A stretch of 64,000 nt of DNA from Lathyrus oleraceus. Its lineage: Eukaryota > Streptophyta > Magnoliopsida > Fabales > Fabaceae. Location: NCBI RefSeq assembly GCF_024323335.1, contig NC_066581.1, forward strand, positions 32,174,699-32,238,698, given 5' to 3'. Positions 1 to 11,601 of the stretch are shown piece after piece. The position numbers and the translations under genes are program-made. How positions within the stretch are numbered: position 1 is the stretch's first letter; every line of letters starts with the position of its first letter. The notes beneath the pieces were generated by a model. That model was not told the origin of the DNA. It saw only the letters and a program-made list of their open reading frames with translations, and did no database searches.

Positions 1-115
1 ACGGGTAATCTCATCAGGAATCCCCTTAACGTCATCTTCCTCTGCCTCAAATACAGGGAATTCAAAATTGGGAGATGGCGTTGGATCATTATGTTCAATG
101 GGTTTTAGGATCAAC
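1..115 (-). CDS. Start of pol of element II (partial)
   Basis: After the acceptor ATGCAG the minus strand is open to the window edge and reads an acidic start (FPVFEAEEDDVKGIPDEITR), matching in position the acidic pol start of element I. No catalytic motif lies within the window. Confidence 0.65.
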
Positions 116-381
116 CTGCATAATGACTTTGGTTAATGAAAAACTTTAGAATTTAAACAAGCAAACCATTATGCAGATGAAAAAGATTGTTTTTATTCTT
201 GTTTTTTATGGGTTTTTTGTGATCACTGATTTCATGCAAAAAACAAAAAGTGAAAACAAAGGAAAAACAAATGTTTAACAATGCATTAATTGAATGAAAA
301 CATCATTGTATATATGCTTTGCCAAAAATGTCATCACTTCTCCTTTTGGCATGGGAGAAGGGTTTCAAACAAAGTGAATAA
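116..381 (-). other. Probable intron region of element II between protease and pol
   Basis: AT-rich noncoding stretch in the same place as 15248-15492 of element I, ending in the same ATGCAG acceptor (plus-strand CTGCAT at 116-121). Confidence 0.55.
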
Positions 382-2352
382 TTACTCTGATCTATGGATG
401 ATCGTAGGAACATCTACAGCGACCCAATTGTGGCAGACACCACCACGAATAACGAAGTTGTTCACATCTTCTGCATCCTCTTCCAAGATAGCAGCAGCTT
501 CCTCCTCAGGTTGATCATCATGGATGAATCCTCCACTCGTGAACAAACCTTGCTCATTACATGCCCCAGAATAGTAGCCAATGCCAGCCCGGGATCTATT
601 GTCTTCAAGTTCAATCACCTTCCCTAATCCAGCAACTGCACCATACTCGATGGCCAGCTTCGCATCACGGTAGGAAGTGAATGAAGGAGACTTCTTCTCG
701 ATTGGTTCATCAATAGATAAAGCTTGAAATGGCGTTCCAACTTCATCTTCAGCGTCAATGTACGAGAAAGAAGACAGATGGCTAACCAGGAGAGCTTTTT
801 CTCCCCCTACTACAACCAGTTTCTTATTCTTCACAAATTTCAACTTCTGGTGTAGGGTGGATGTCACGGCGCCAGCCTCGTGAATCCATGGTCTGCCTAA
901 GAGACAACTATAAGATGGGTGGATATCCATTACCTGGAAGGTAACATGGAAATCACTTGGTCCGATTTTGATAGGGAGATCAACTTCCCCAATCACGGTC
1001 TTACGCGACCCATCGAATGCTTTCACAACAACCCCACTCTGCCTCATAGGAGGACCTTGATATGACAATCTGGAGAGTGTGGTCTTTGGCAATACATTTA
1101 GAGAAGATCCGGTGTCCACCAGCACATTGGACATTACATCAGATTTGCAATTCATGGAGATATGTAAAGCCATGTTGTGGTCTCTTCCCTCCTCAGGGAG
1201 ATCAGCGTCACAAAAGCTCAAAGTGTTGCAAGCGGTAATGTTTGCAACAATACTATCAAATTGCTCAATGGTGACGTCGTGATCAACGTACGCCAGATCC
1301 AAGACTTTCTGCAGAGCCTCCCTATGGGGTTCTGAAATCAACAGCAGAGAAAGAATGGAAATCTTGGATGGCGTTTGTAGAAGCTGGTCTATAACGTTGT
1401 ACTCACTCTTTCTGATGAGCCTCAGCATCTCATCAGATTCTTCATCTACAATGCCACTCGGGCCAACTGAAGAAACGGGAGCTTTTTGTACAGAGGAGGA
1501 TGGTTTGGCAACATCACGTGCCTGATTCTGAATATTCCCAGCTGTCCCGACCGGACGCTCAACAGTATCAGAAGCAACAGCCTTAGGAGGCGAGAAAACA
1601 CACGACCACTTCGGGTCAACCCACTTACATCAGCGACGTTGGTCACAGAAGTTGAAGGTAAAGGCACTTCTACCCCATCTTGCACAGCGACAGGATTGTA
1701 TCTGAACGGTACGGCTTTGTCTGAAGAGTAAGGCACAGGGCCTGCAGGTTTAATGACCAAAGAAGGGGAAGCCTTCGGCTTGCTGCTATCATAGCGGATA
1801 ACAACAGGCTCAGGCAGCTTGAACACTGGTGAAATCACATTCACCTCAGGCTCGTCTTCATCAACATTGCGATTCTGCAGAATCTCAATGGTACCCTCAT
1901 CCAACAACTTTTGGAGTTCTCTTCGTACTTGATCGCAACCCAAGCGGTTAACCGAGCAGACGCGGCACTTGTCGTGGTTATGCTCCAAGTAGCTGTACTG
2001 ACACAGCAAACGATGTAATTCAACCAACGACTGCCTAATGTGGCTCACATATCTGACCTTGTACTTCCCATGGCATTCCTGAACCATATTAACCGATTTC
2101 CCATGCGCAGGCAATGGGTTCTTGGTGACATTCGGGCCTGAATCTTCAAAGCTCAAAATTCCACATCTCATAAGGTCTTGAACCTTAGTCTTGAGTGGGT
2201 AGCAATTCTCGATGTTACGACCCGGAGCACCGGAATGGTAAACACAATGTTAATCCGGTTTATACCACCATTGTGGATTTGCAGGAATGGCAGGAGAATC
2301 CCTGGGAGAAACCAATTTCCTTTCAAACAAGGAAGGATAAAGCTCTGCATAT
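382..2352 (-). pseudogene. gag-protease of element II, 3' half, broken
   Basis: The minus strand continues the Gag frame cut at 2352. It encodes the zinc-knuckle-like CVYHSGAPG segment, a long linker and the aspartic protease with DTGSSLNVLP and LLGRPWIH. There are two breaks besides the insertion: an in-frame TAA at 2250-2252, just before the zinc-knuckle Cys, and a frameshift near 1590 between the linker and the protease part (open 382-1428). The protease region is only about half identical to that of element I. The copy cannot make a full Gag-protease. Confidence 0.88.
2348..2352. repeat. Target site duplication CATAT, left copy of element I
   Basis: CATAT lies directly before the 5' LTR and is repeated exactly at 28617-28621 after the 3' LTR. 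Joining the flanks restores a continuous gag reading frame of element II on the minus strand, which confirms the insertion point. Confidence 0.95.
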
Positions 2353-3850
2353 TGTAGCACCTCAAATTTGCACCTATCATTGTACATATCATTTCATATT
2401 AGGTCATAGCATATCATGATACATTGCATAACATTTGCATTGTACCTCAGTTGCCTCAAGAGCAAGCAAGCAAGAATTAGGTCAAACTGATCAGGAGATC
2501 AGTCAACCAGTCAAGCAAAGATGTTTCTCAAGGAATCGAAGCCCTAGGGTTTGTCCATCAAGTTCACATGACTTGGGGGACCATTTGAAGTGTTCAAGTC
2601 AAAGGTTGAAGGCTCAGATGTCATCAGTCAATGCACAGGCAAGCAGAAAACCCTAAAAGGTCAACAGTCAATCAAAGCAGTGGATGGTGGCCATTCTTGT
2701 GGAATTTGGGCACCATGGTCAATAATCAAGAGTTCATATGTCTTGGGACATCATTTGAAGTCAAGTTCTCAAAGAATTAGGGTTTGGAATTCATCAGAAG
2801 TGCACAGTCAAGTCCAAAACCCTAGAAAGTCAAAGTTGGTCAACTGTGGTTGATTCTATGGTTTTGATGGATGGAAATGGTTTGAGGGAGTTTATTCATG
2901 TCCTAATAAACCTCATATGTCATGGCAATCAACATCATGGAAGAAAATCAAGCCAATCAGAAATTTTTCCAGAAATAGCAAGTGGACCTGTAATTTCAAC
3001 TGCCAAAAATGGAAACTTCTTGATCTTAAACTTACATCATGATACAAGCTCCAAATGAATTTTTGCCCAACATGAAAGTTGAAGATCTTGTTCTCCCATT
3101 TTCAAAAAGTCCAAGAACTCTCAAATCCCATGTGTGGTTGTCAAGATATGATCAAATCATTTTCATCAATTTGTGAACTTCAAAGGGCCATATCTCCCAA
3201 ACCATAAGGCCAAATTTGGTGGGGTTTTTTCCTACAAACCACATTTTTCATCCTCTTTCCAAAAATATAAATTTCATGATCTAAAACCTTGCCAATCAAA
3301 ATGGCATTTTTGGACCTATTCCTTTAAAATTCAAAGTTTGACCAAACTTTGACTTTTTGCTTCTTTGACTTTTTCTTGACTTGGCCAATTGGGAAATGTT
3401 TTAAACCATATTTGTGACTTGTCTCAAGCTTAAAAGCATGTCCATAACACCATTACACTCCATTGTTGAATCAAAATGCAAGTTGGCAAAATGTTGCAAA
3501 TGGAAGTACATTAAGCAAAGCAAAGTACAGCATTCTGCAGCAACAGCAAAATAGCATTTGGCAAAGCATTTACAGCCTGTTGAAGGCCCATTCGACCAGA
3601 CTTCATACCCCCCACTTCATTTGTACAAAATTGGAAACTTTGCAAATTGGCTTCATGTAAACAAAGCAAGGTACAACCTTTGAGGTACAGCATAAAACAG
3701 CAATTGGAACAGTCTGTTGGCAGCCTGTCCAGGCCCAAATCGTACAACCATCACACCTCCACTTCACTTGTACACAATTAGCAACTTTGCAAATGGGAGC
3801 ATTACCACTAAACCAGCTTACCAATTAATTAGAGGACCTTAAACAGAGGA

Positions 3851-3857
3851 TATAAAG
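3851..3857 (+). promoter_or_regulatory. Probable TATA box of the 5' LTR promoter
   Basis: TATAAAG lies in a GGATATAAAGATTC context about 1.5 kb into the LTR and is followed by a CT-rich stretch (3912-3927) typical of a plant transcription start region. The same box is at 23332-23338 in the 3' LTR. If used, U3 is about 1.5 kb and the rest of the LTR is transcribed. No experimental start is available. Confidence 0.55.
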
Positions 3858-6800
3858 ATTCATTTCTGCACAAATGAGCCCTAATTTTACACAGCCTACC
3901 AAGCAGAACACACTCTCACTCTCTTCTTGCAAATTGGCATTTGGAAAATTCTGAGAAGACCACCAAAAGACACGAGCAACCTTTGCTTCCTCCATCATCC
4001 AAGTATTGTTTGGGAGTGCTTTTGAGCATCATTTGTCAACTGGAGCACCTCCTTTGTACTGCATCATCAACTTGCTCCATCATTGGTATTTTTTCGAATT
4101 CCTTATTATCCAAAGCCATGCCATGTTCCGTGTACATCTTGTTTAGTAGGTTGGTTTAAGCTTTGAATGAACTAAAATGGTCAAGTATGCTGTCTGAAAT
4201 CTGGATTTACATTTTGGTGAACAAATGCATTTTCCATTGGTTTAGTTTGGTTGTGATAATTTGTTGAAAATTGATGCCATGATTGTGATACTGAAGGTTT
4301 GTTGATGCTATTCATACGTTTGATTTTTGATTTTGGGATTTTTGTTCTTGGTCGAATGCATGATGGTAGTTGCTTGTTGCTGTCTTGAAACCCTACCCTG
4401 CCTAGTACATGAGCTCATGATTATGCTTGGATTGTTGTCAGTTAATGTACATGCTAGTAATGTTTCATAGGTCGGGATTATTGAGGATTCTGTTTATGTT
4501 TTGTTTGCTCACAATTGTTGGTTGATGTTAATGATGAACCTTGCTGTTATAAACCCTAGAGTTTGCCAGAATTTCCACATGAATGTGTGTGGTTGGTTTT
4601 TGTTTGTATTTGCCTGAACTTGTTGTTATTGCTATGCTGACAGCCATGCTATAGATTGATGATGATTTTGATGAACATGAATTTCACACCCTGCTGCTGT
4701 TAAACTACCTGTCCTGTCCAGAATTTTCATTGAATGATGAATGAAAGTACTGCTGTTATGATGATGTTGTTTTGCTATTAATGCTCATTGCCATATGCTG
4801 GATTTGTTTTCGTTCATGTCCATGAATGCTGACTGTTTACAAATGAATGCTGATTATTTACAAATGCCATGCTATTGTTTTGTGTTGTTTGATCTGTTGA
4901 TGAAGAATGATGAATGCTGCTATTGCTAAACCCTGCTGTTATGCTTAAACCATGAACCTACTATGCCCAAAATTCCCTTGGTTATGTTGGTTTTGCTGTT
5001 AGTTGATGAGGTTTCATGGCCATGATTATGTGTCAAATGTTGTTGTTCATGTTTGGCTGATGAACATTGGATGATGAATAAACCCTGCTACTATGTTTCA
5101 AACCTTAGAACCTGCCAATATTTCGCATGAACAGATGGTTTGTTTTGTTGTTATGTTATGGTTGTATGAAGAGTTTTTATTAGATGCTATGCTGTTGTAA
5201 TTGCTTGGGCAAATTATGCTTGTTGGTGCTGTTTGTGAGTTTTTGGTTTCAGTTTGAATCGATTGCATGAGAACAAGTTGATTTTATTGCCCTGTTGCCA
5301 AATCCTAAGGGTTTCTAAAACCAGATTGGAATTTCAAATGTTTGGTTTTGTGTTGATCGTGCTGCTCATCGTGCCTTGCTGTGTACCTGTTGTGGATAGG
5401 TTTTCGTTTTTACTGATTGATGCATGAATGTTGAATGCATATGGTTGCTTCCTAAAACCCTAATGCTGTATGATTTCCCAGAATCTTGAAGCTGGATTGG
5501 CTGTCTTGGTTTTTCTCCCATGCGTTTACTGTTTCATTGGAAATTAGCCAATCAGGACATTTCCTGGGTTGGCCTAAAACGCTGCAGTTTCGTTTAATGA
5601 ACCCATTATTTACTGAAATGCCATCGTTGACCTCGTTTGACCCCACTTGCCTTGCTATTTTGTTTCATATTTCACCCATTTTCATCCAAAATTCCACAAT
5701 TATTTTCTCCTTCATTTTTCACCAAAAAATTATGAAATTTTTTACACATGATCACAAATGAGTCTAGAATTTAATGGTGAATTTTAATTATTTTTCCATT
5801 GGTTGGTTTTCAATTGATAATCATTTTTCCAACATGTGTGCCAAATTGATACATCTTACCATTCCTTTTGTGAAATGCTCATATTGCATCCAATGAGCTT
5901 GAAATTTTTTGTGATGAAACTAGACACTTTGACCTTCATTTTGATATAAAGTTTGTGGATTTCCCATTTGTGGTTTGCTGTTTATGATTTTTTGAAGTCA
6001 TGTGTTACATTTGTTGCTATACCATGATCATGCATTTTCCCCAATTTTGTTCACATGCTTCCTTGCATCCAATTGACCCCATTTTTTGCATGAATGATCC
6101 TTTGTATGTCTATTTCATGTATGAATTTTCTTGGAATTAATCTTGCTGTTTTCCATTTGATTGTGAATTTTCTTCCATGCTTGGTCATGTGTTGACTTTT
6201 TGTGCTATGCCTTGCCAAATCTTTTGTGAAATTCTCAAATCTTATCACATGACCATGAAATTTCATATGTGCATACTAGACATTTCAAGCTTTTCATTGG
6301 TGTTAATATCATTCATTTCTCATCTGTTTTCAATTTGATATGATTTTTTGAAGTTGACCCATGCTTGTTGACTTTCACTATGCTTGCTTGAACTTGGTTT
6401 GACTTCATGATTTTAATTGGCTGCCTTCCTCTCATCCAAATGCCATGAAATTTTACATGTATACCATGTTAGATGTTAGGATTGAATGTGATTAGTTTCA
6501 TAATTTTTGGGATTGCTTGAGTTGACTTTTGATGCAAGTCATTCTGTTGACTTTTGTGTGCTTCCCATTGCCATGTGTTGACTTTAAATGTTCATGAAAT
6601 GATCATAATGCATGATATGATTGTGGGCCCAAGTGTGTTAGCTTCCCAAATGTTTGACTTTGACTTTGAGTTGACTTTTCCTTGCTGCCTTGACTTTTTC
6701 TTTCATGTTTGACCCTAGGCTAGTCCTAGTGGTCCTTTGGACTTATGTTGAGTTCATCTGTTTCAGGTTGAGCACAATGCCTCAAAGATCACTCAAATTT

Positions 6801-7644
6801 GTTTGAATTTGATTTGTTTATCCCATGCTAACCTTTGTTTTGCAGATGGTTTAACTCATAACTTGAGTCTTATGCTTTGCTCAGTTGACCCCCTGTGTTG
6901 ACTGTTTGCCATTTCTTTTGATTTAAACTTTTGACTTGTTTACTAATAAGTTTGACTTTTTCAGGTACTTTAGTTGCTTAAGTTCTCTGAACTTGCTTGC
7001 TTTGCTATTTTAGCATTTGCTTTTGAGGTATAAACCTTTCTTTCTTCATGTAGTCTGGAGACCCGGTCTGTTATTTGACCGGGCAAACTGTCTGAAGTCC
7101 TCCTTAAGAGGCAATGTCTGTGTTTGTTTAAAATTGTCCCAAGCAGGAAAAGTCCTCATTTGAGGCAATTGGTGGAAGGTAGGGATAAGCAATCTATCCC
7201 CCACTATTCAGTGTGTCCTCTCTTTGCTCCCAGTACCTGGTTGAAGCATTGAGATAAATACCCAAGATCCGATCGAGTCAATAATGTGGAGAGAGTTCCT
7301 ACTTTCTGAACTCCCACACTTTCTTTGATGCTCTCTCTGATTTGAGATAGAAGCAATGAGGCACACCCCTCATCTCCTTTTCATCTGCTTCACCTGAGCC
7401 CCTCAATGGCCAGGTTAAGAGCGACCTTCATCTATTACAGTGGACTTTCAAAGTCAAACCCTCTTGTGTGAGCCCCTTTGTTTGGCTATAGAGTGTGCTG
7501 TTTGATATTCATTGATTGTTTGATTGCTTCATATGCACTTGCTTGCCTGTATGTTATGCATTTATCATCATCATCAATTGCCATTAGTGCATGATCATAC
7601 CATTTGTCTGTGTGACTTTTGTTATTGTTGTTTGCCCATTGAGG

Positions 7645-8135
7645 ACAATTGTAAGTCCCACAAGTTGGCATTTGTTCCTATGATATGGAAGTGAGTATAA
7701 GACCATCACATTGGCCACTCATTTTGTCTTTGCTTATTGCCTTGTTTGTTTGTATGTGAGGATACAATGGTAAGTCCCACAAGTTGGCAGTTGTTTTCCT
7801 AGGATCATACTGTGTGTTAGAGTAAGTCCCACAAGTTGGCATCTGACATCCCTGTTCTGCTCTCTTTGTTTGTGAGAGGATGCAATTGTAAGTCCCACAA
7901 GTTGGCATTTGCTTTCCTATGATCATGTGTGGAGTTAACCTAAGTCCCACAAGCTGGCAGTTGACTTCCATATTTCTTCATTGTTTTCTTTTTGAGGAGA
8001 TTAGTGTAAGACCATTGAGTGGCCTCTGATATCCAGTTCTGTTTTAGGAGATTGGTGTAAACCCAGCTATTGGTATCCGATATCCGCTTTTGTTTGTGAG
8101 ATTGGAGTAAGACCATTGAGTGGCATCCGGTATCA
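7645..8135 (+). repeat. Degenerate direct repeats within the LTR
   Basis: About eight imperfect units begin GTAAGTCCCACAAGTTGGCA or GTAAGACCATTGAGTGGC and end in TTTG or GATATCC-like tails, at irregular spacing of roughly 45-110 bp. The 3' LTR carries the same array at 27127-27617. The LTR of element II has a diverged version on the minus strand at about 33770-34160, so the array is an old part of the family. Confidence 0.8.
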
Positions 8136-9044
8136 TTTGTTTGTTTATTTTATCTTTACTTACTTTCCATTCCAAAGGACACCCTTGAATCATTTCTCAT
8201 ATGATCTCAAGAAGTGAACTTCCTAAGAAGTTTTACCTTCCATCATCATTCATTCATCCTCATTATGTCCTAGAACCTTTTCACACGTTGATCTTAAACT
8301 TGACATAGACATTGTGCAAACTTCTTCATGTTTTCAAACTAAAAACCTGGACTCAAGTCCTTGACTCTTTTTGCAAACTCCATTTCATAATACTTCTTTT
8401 GAATTAATCTTAATCATACTTTGACTTCACTTTCATAATCACAATCAATTAACTTCACTCATTCACTTGCTTTGGCCATGTCCATTAATCTTTTCATGCA
8501 TTAGCCGTAGGTTTCAATTATCATTGTGGTTGATGTAAACCTCACCTTATCTTTAGTGAGTCGATAGTAAGACTTCCGTACTGAAAATAGGGTTAACCCC
8601 TCTCGTATGTCGAAGTTATCCTCGCATGGTGGATGTTGGTTTTGGTCGAGTGTTCTCCCATTGATAATGAAAAGCCTCAGTGCTATTGTTTAAAATTGAA
8701 TCCAACTCACTTTTGGAAATCTTTTAGCCGAACTACGGCGTTTTGATCCTTACCTTTGATGGAAGGTACGTAGGCAGCGGGTTCATCCGCTCAAACCCAA
8801 TAAAACTTGTACATTCTTTCCTCGTCATCTCACTCATGTTTGCACAATGCATATGTCTTAACAAATAACAATCTTTTACAACAAGTGTGAAAAGGGCTCC
8901 CTAGGAGTACCTAGGACGTAGTGGGTGCCTAACACCTTCCCATTGCGTAACTTACCCCTTACCCGGAATCTCTGATCTTTTATTAGTTTTCTACGTGTAA
9001 AACTTCTTAGGCTTTTGTTCGCTTTTTAGCCAATCCTTTGGATA

Positions 9045-9050
9045 AATAAA
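9045..9050 (+). terminator. Candidate polyadenylation signal near LTR end
   Basis: AATAAA lies about 85 bases before the LTR end. The copy in the 3' LTR (28527-28532) would be the one used to end the element transcript. Another AATAAA is about 250 bases upstream, so the choice is uncertain. Confidence 0.4.
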
Positions 9051-9140
9051 AGTGCGGTGGCGACTCGAAACTTCATTGTATGCTTTGCTTATGGTTTAAT
9101 TGATAAATCATATGGCGACGAATACACCGCTACAGAAAAG

Positions 9141-9158
9141 TGGCGACTTCACTGGGGA
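9141..9158 (+). promoter_or_regulatory. Primer-binding site (tRNA-Arg type) of element I
   Basis: TGGCGACTTCACTGGGGA begins six bases (GAAAAG) after the LTR end. Equivalent sites follow the LTRs of elements II, III and V with small differences (TGGCGACTCCGCTGGGGA, TGGCGACTCTGCTGGGGA, TGGCGACTCTGCTAGGGA). Ogre elements are known to use a site complementary to a tRNA-Arg 3' end; the exact tRNA match was not tested here. Confidence 0.85.
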
Positions 9159-10152
9159 TGTCTAGTTTCCTTGGCGGTAGTGCCTACTTTTCACCTTTGT
9201 TGTGATATATTGTTATTTGTTATTTGATTTATTCTTGTACCATTTGGGATCACTGTATTGATTGTAATGTGTGAATTGCTTGACATACATTGCTGTTTGT
9301 TTTGGTGATCTGTGAGATGAGTTCTGTACCCGAACTCGAGTGCACTCTAGGATAGGAGAATGGCATAGTCTTGTTGACTGGTGTGGAGTATTCCTTAGCC
9401 AGTTGACTTGCGAGACCATTCACTTGGTGGAGGTCATGTTGAACTAATAATGTCACACAAGTTATTTGTGGTTAGGCATTATTCTTTCAATCATGTTCCG
9501 CAGAAGCCAAGGACCTTAGTTTACCAAACCCATCTTGGCCTATTTTTAGGACCGTAGTGCGGAGGTCGTTCAGATGTCAGTTCTGATACGATTGTTACGC
9601 GATACTACACTCATAAGAGTTTCTCTTGAGAATATTCTTGGAATACGAGTATTCGTTCCTCCGATAATATTCGAAAGATGGAACGATGATTATGGGAACC
9701 TCTGATAGAACATGTCTGGCAGGTTTAAACCCTAGTACACTCCTTTTGGGTGGTTCTTAACCGAGACCCCATGCTCGTGACTCTCAACAAACCCTTGATT
9801 CGTGGTTGAGTCGTTCAAACACCGTTAATATCAATGGATCCCGGATCGGGTGCAAAACCTAAAATCCACCAAAGCGGCTGGTTGATATTAGGGATGTTTG
9901 AACCGGTTCATGTACCGTTAATATCAATGGAACTTGGGTGTCGATAAGGTGAAAACCTAAATCCACCAAAATGGATGATTGATATTAGGGATACATAGAG
10001 CTTTCCCACGACCTTTGTTTGGTGTGACTTGCTTGATTCTTGAGTGTGTTTGTTGCATTCATACATTCATGCACTCATCCGCATACATGTCATCATCAGA
10101 AAAAGAAAATGTTCAAGGAACTTAAAGGGTTTATTTGCAAATTTTTCAGACA
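9159..10152 (+). other. 5' leader of element I between PBS and ORF1
   Basis: About 1 kb without a convincing gene. It holds two consecutive stem-loops (9826-9890 and 9919-9987) and a further GTTCC/GGAAC inverted repeat near 9654-9684. Most of the leader can be aligned with the leaders of elements II and III, so it is conserved between Ogre copies and may carry packaging or translation signals. Confidence 0.75.
9826..9987 (+). repeat. Two tandem leader stem-loops
   Basis: TAATATCAA at 9826-9834 pairs perfectly with TTGATATTA at 9882-9890. The same nine-base arms recur at 9919-9927 and 9979-9987. The loops share an ATCCACCAAA block. The arrangement is kept on the minus strand in element II (about 31866-32040, two copies) and element III (about 38756-38826, one copy). 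Confidence 0.85.
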
Positions 10153-11601
10153 ATGGAAAAACCAAAAAGACATACAAAGAAATACAGCTTCAAGCAGCCT
10201 GATGTAAAAGAGTTAAGGAATCTGACATCATATGTATTAGATCCTTTGGGTTTCAAAGCTCGCTATGGGAAGCTTCTGCCTCTGCTCACCACTCAGGTTG
10301 ACGAAGGGTTGATGAGTACTCTTGCTCAGTTCTACGATCCGTTGCATCGTTGCTTCTTATTCCCAGACTTCCAGCTACTGCCGACTTTGGAAGAATACTC
10401 TCACCTTATTGGGATTCCTATTCTGGATCAAGTGCCGTTCAGTGGCCTAGAGAGTATTCCATCTGCTCGAGAGATTGCTAGTCTGTTGCACATAGATGAA
10501 GATCTGATTGGAGCTAACCTGACTACCAAAGGCGGAATTCAGGGTTTTCCTTCCGAGTTCCTCATTTCCCAAGCTACTTTTTATGGGAAGGCCATGAGTG
10601 AGGATGCCTTTGAGGCTCTGTTTGTGCTACTCATCTATGGGTTGGTGCTGTTCCCCAACTTCGACAAGTTCGTTGACATGAACGCTATTAGGATCTTTGC
10701 AGTCCTTAATCCAGTTCCGACTTTGTTGGGTGATGCTTATTTCTCCATGCACTTGAGGAATATGAAGAATGGAGGAGTTATTGTCTGCTGTTTACCCCTG
10801 CTGTACAAGTGGTTTATTTCGCACTTGCCGCAGACAGTCGCTTTCAAGGAGAACAAGGGATGTCTACGGTGGTCTCAGAGACTCATGTCTCTCACCAATG
10901 ATGATATCACCTGGTATGATCGCGTGTATGATACCGTCCAGATCATCGACTATTGTGGGGAATTCCCTAATGTGCCTCTTCTTGGTACATGTGGTGGGAT
11001 TACCTACAATCCTATTCTTGCACGACGTCAGCTTGGGTTCCCCCTGAAAGATAAACCTAATAACATTCTGTTAGAAGGTGCGTTTTTCCAGGAGGGTAAA
11101 GATCCCCAAGGCCTGAAAGCCAGATTTGTCCGTGCATGGCGCAGTATCCGTAAAAAGAGTAGGAATGAGTTGGGTCCGAAGAACTGCATTGCTTTGGAGC
11201 CATACACCTCCTGGGTCAGACAGAGAGCTGCCACCTACCTGATGCCGTATGATCATCCAAGACCTACACCGTTGGATATGGCTGGGCCTTCAACCCTCCC
11301 TACCCAACGTGTAGAGGAGTTGAGAGAGGAGGACCTTTCGCGTGCCTGGATCCGTGAGAGGGAGGAATTGCTGCAGCAGCTCAAGGAGAAGGATGCTATG
11401 ATTGAGTTTCTCGAGCACCGAGTGATCGACGATCCGAACGACACTTGGACTTCTCTGCTTCCTCAGTCATCCAAATTCTGGAAGAGGAAGTATGATCGAC
11501 TTGCAAAAGAGAAAGCTGACATGGAGGCTGCCTATGAGAGAGAGATTAAGAAGTTGTGCACTTCTCGTCTTCCAGCATCCCGAGCTTCTAGGGATCCATA
11601 G
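10153..11601 (+). CDS. Ogre ORF1 protein, function unknown
   Basis: An intact frame of 482 codons beginning at ATG 10153 (MEKPKRHTKKYS). The open frame extends slightly upstream, but this ATG matches the start of the homologue in element II. An ORF before gag is a known Ogre hallmark; its function is not established. The first roughly 370 residues look globular, with a conserved block around QPDVKELRNLTSYVLDPLGF and several hydrophobic stretches, and I see no catalytic motif. From about residue 387 the protein is charged and probably coiled-coil (REEDLSRAWIREREELLQ), ending in a basic tail. The family resembles plant proteins annotated as DUF7745 or mobile-domain-like; that link is from memory. 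The homologue in element II is about 93 % identical but has a stop. Confidence 0.85.
   Translation: MEKPKRHTKKYSFKQPDVKELRNLTSYVLDPLGFKARYGKLLPLLTTQVDEGLMSTLAQFYDPLHRCFLFPDFQLLPTLEEYSHLIGIPILDQVPFSGLESIPSAREIASLLHIDEDLIGANLTTKGGIQGFPSEFLISQATFYGKAMSEDAFEALFVLLIYGLVLFPNFDKFVDMNAIRIFAVLNPVPTLLGDAYFSMHLRNMKNGGVIVCCLPLLYKWFISHLPQTVAFKENKGCLRWSQRLMSLTNDDITWYDRVYDTVQIIDYCGEFPNVPLLGTCGGITYNPILARRQLGFPLKDKPNNILLEGAFFQEGKDPQGLKARFVRAWRSIRKKSRNELGPKNCIALEPYTSWVRQRAATYLMPYDHPRPTPLDMAGPSTLPTQRVEELREEDLSRAWIREREELLQQLKEKDAMIEFLEHRVIDDPNDTWTSLLPQSSKFWKRKYDRLAKEKADMEAAYEREIKKLCTSRLPASRASRDP

Larger units (their letters stand above)
1..2352 (-). mobile_element. Element II, distal part: gag-pro 3' half and start of pol (minus-strand Ogre)
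   Basis: This is the continuation of the minus-strand Ogre at 28617-38406, cut off from it by element I. Reading leftwards it holds the end of gag, the protease, the intron region and the first codons of pol, and it leaves the window at base 1. Its 3' LTR lies outside the window. Confidence 0.9.
2353..9134 (+). repeat. 5' LTR of element I (6,782 bp)
   Basis: It starts TGTAGCACCTC and ends CACCGCTACA. It matches 21834-28616 base for base except substitutions I can see at 3237, 3676, 3693, 5677, 6134, 6308, 6495 and 8616, and one T fewer near 4055. The LTR is AT-rich and full of TTGAC words, with a TATA-like box at 3851, an array of degenerate 30-45 bp repeats at 7645-8130 and AATAAA at 9045. 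Short ORFs inside it (for example 5486-5761) occur in both LTR copies, have no recognisable domain and are not called as genes. Confidence 0.96.

Noticed and set aside
2640..2830. AAACCCTA words suggesting telomeric sequence
   Set aside because: Only single telobox-like words occur, without tandem arrays. They are part of the LTR.
5486..5761. 91-codon ORF present twice (also 24968-25243) in the LTRs of element I
   Set aside because: It is in a low-complexity AT-rich part of the LTR, without domain or supporting context. Identity of the two copies only reflects LTR identity.
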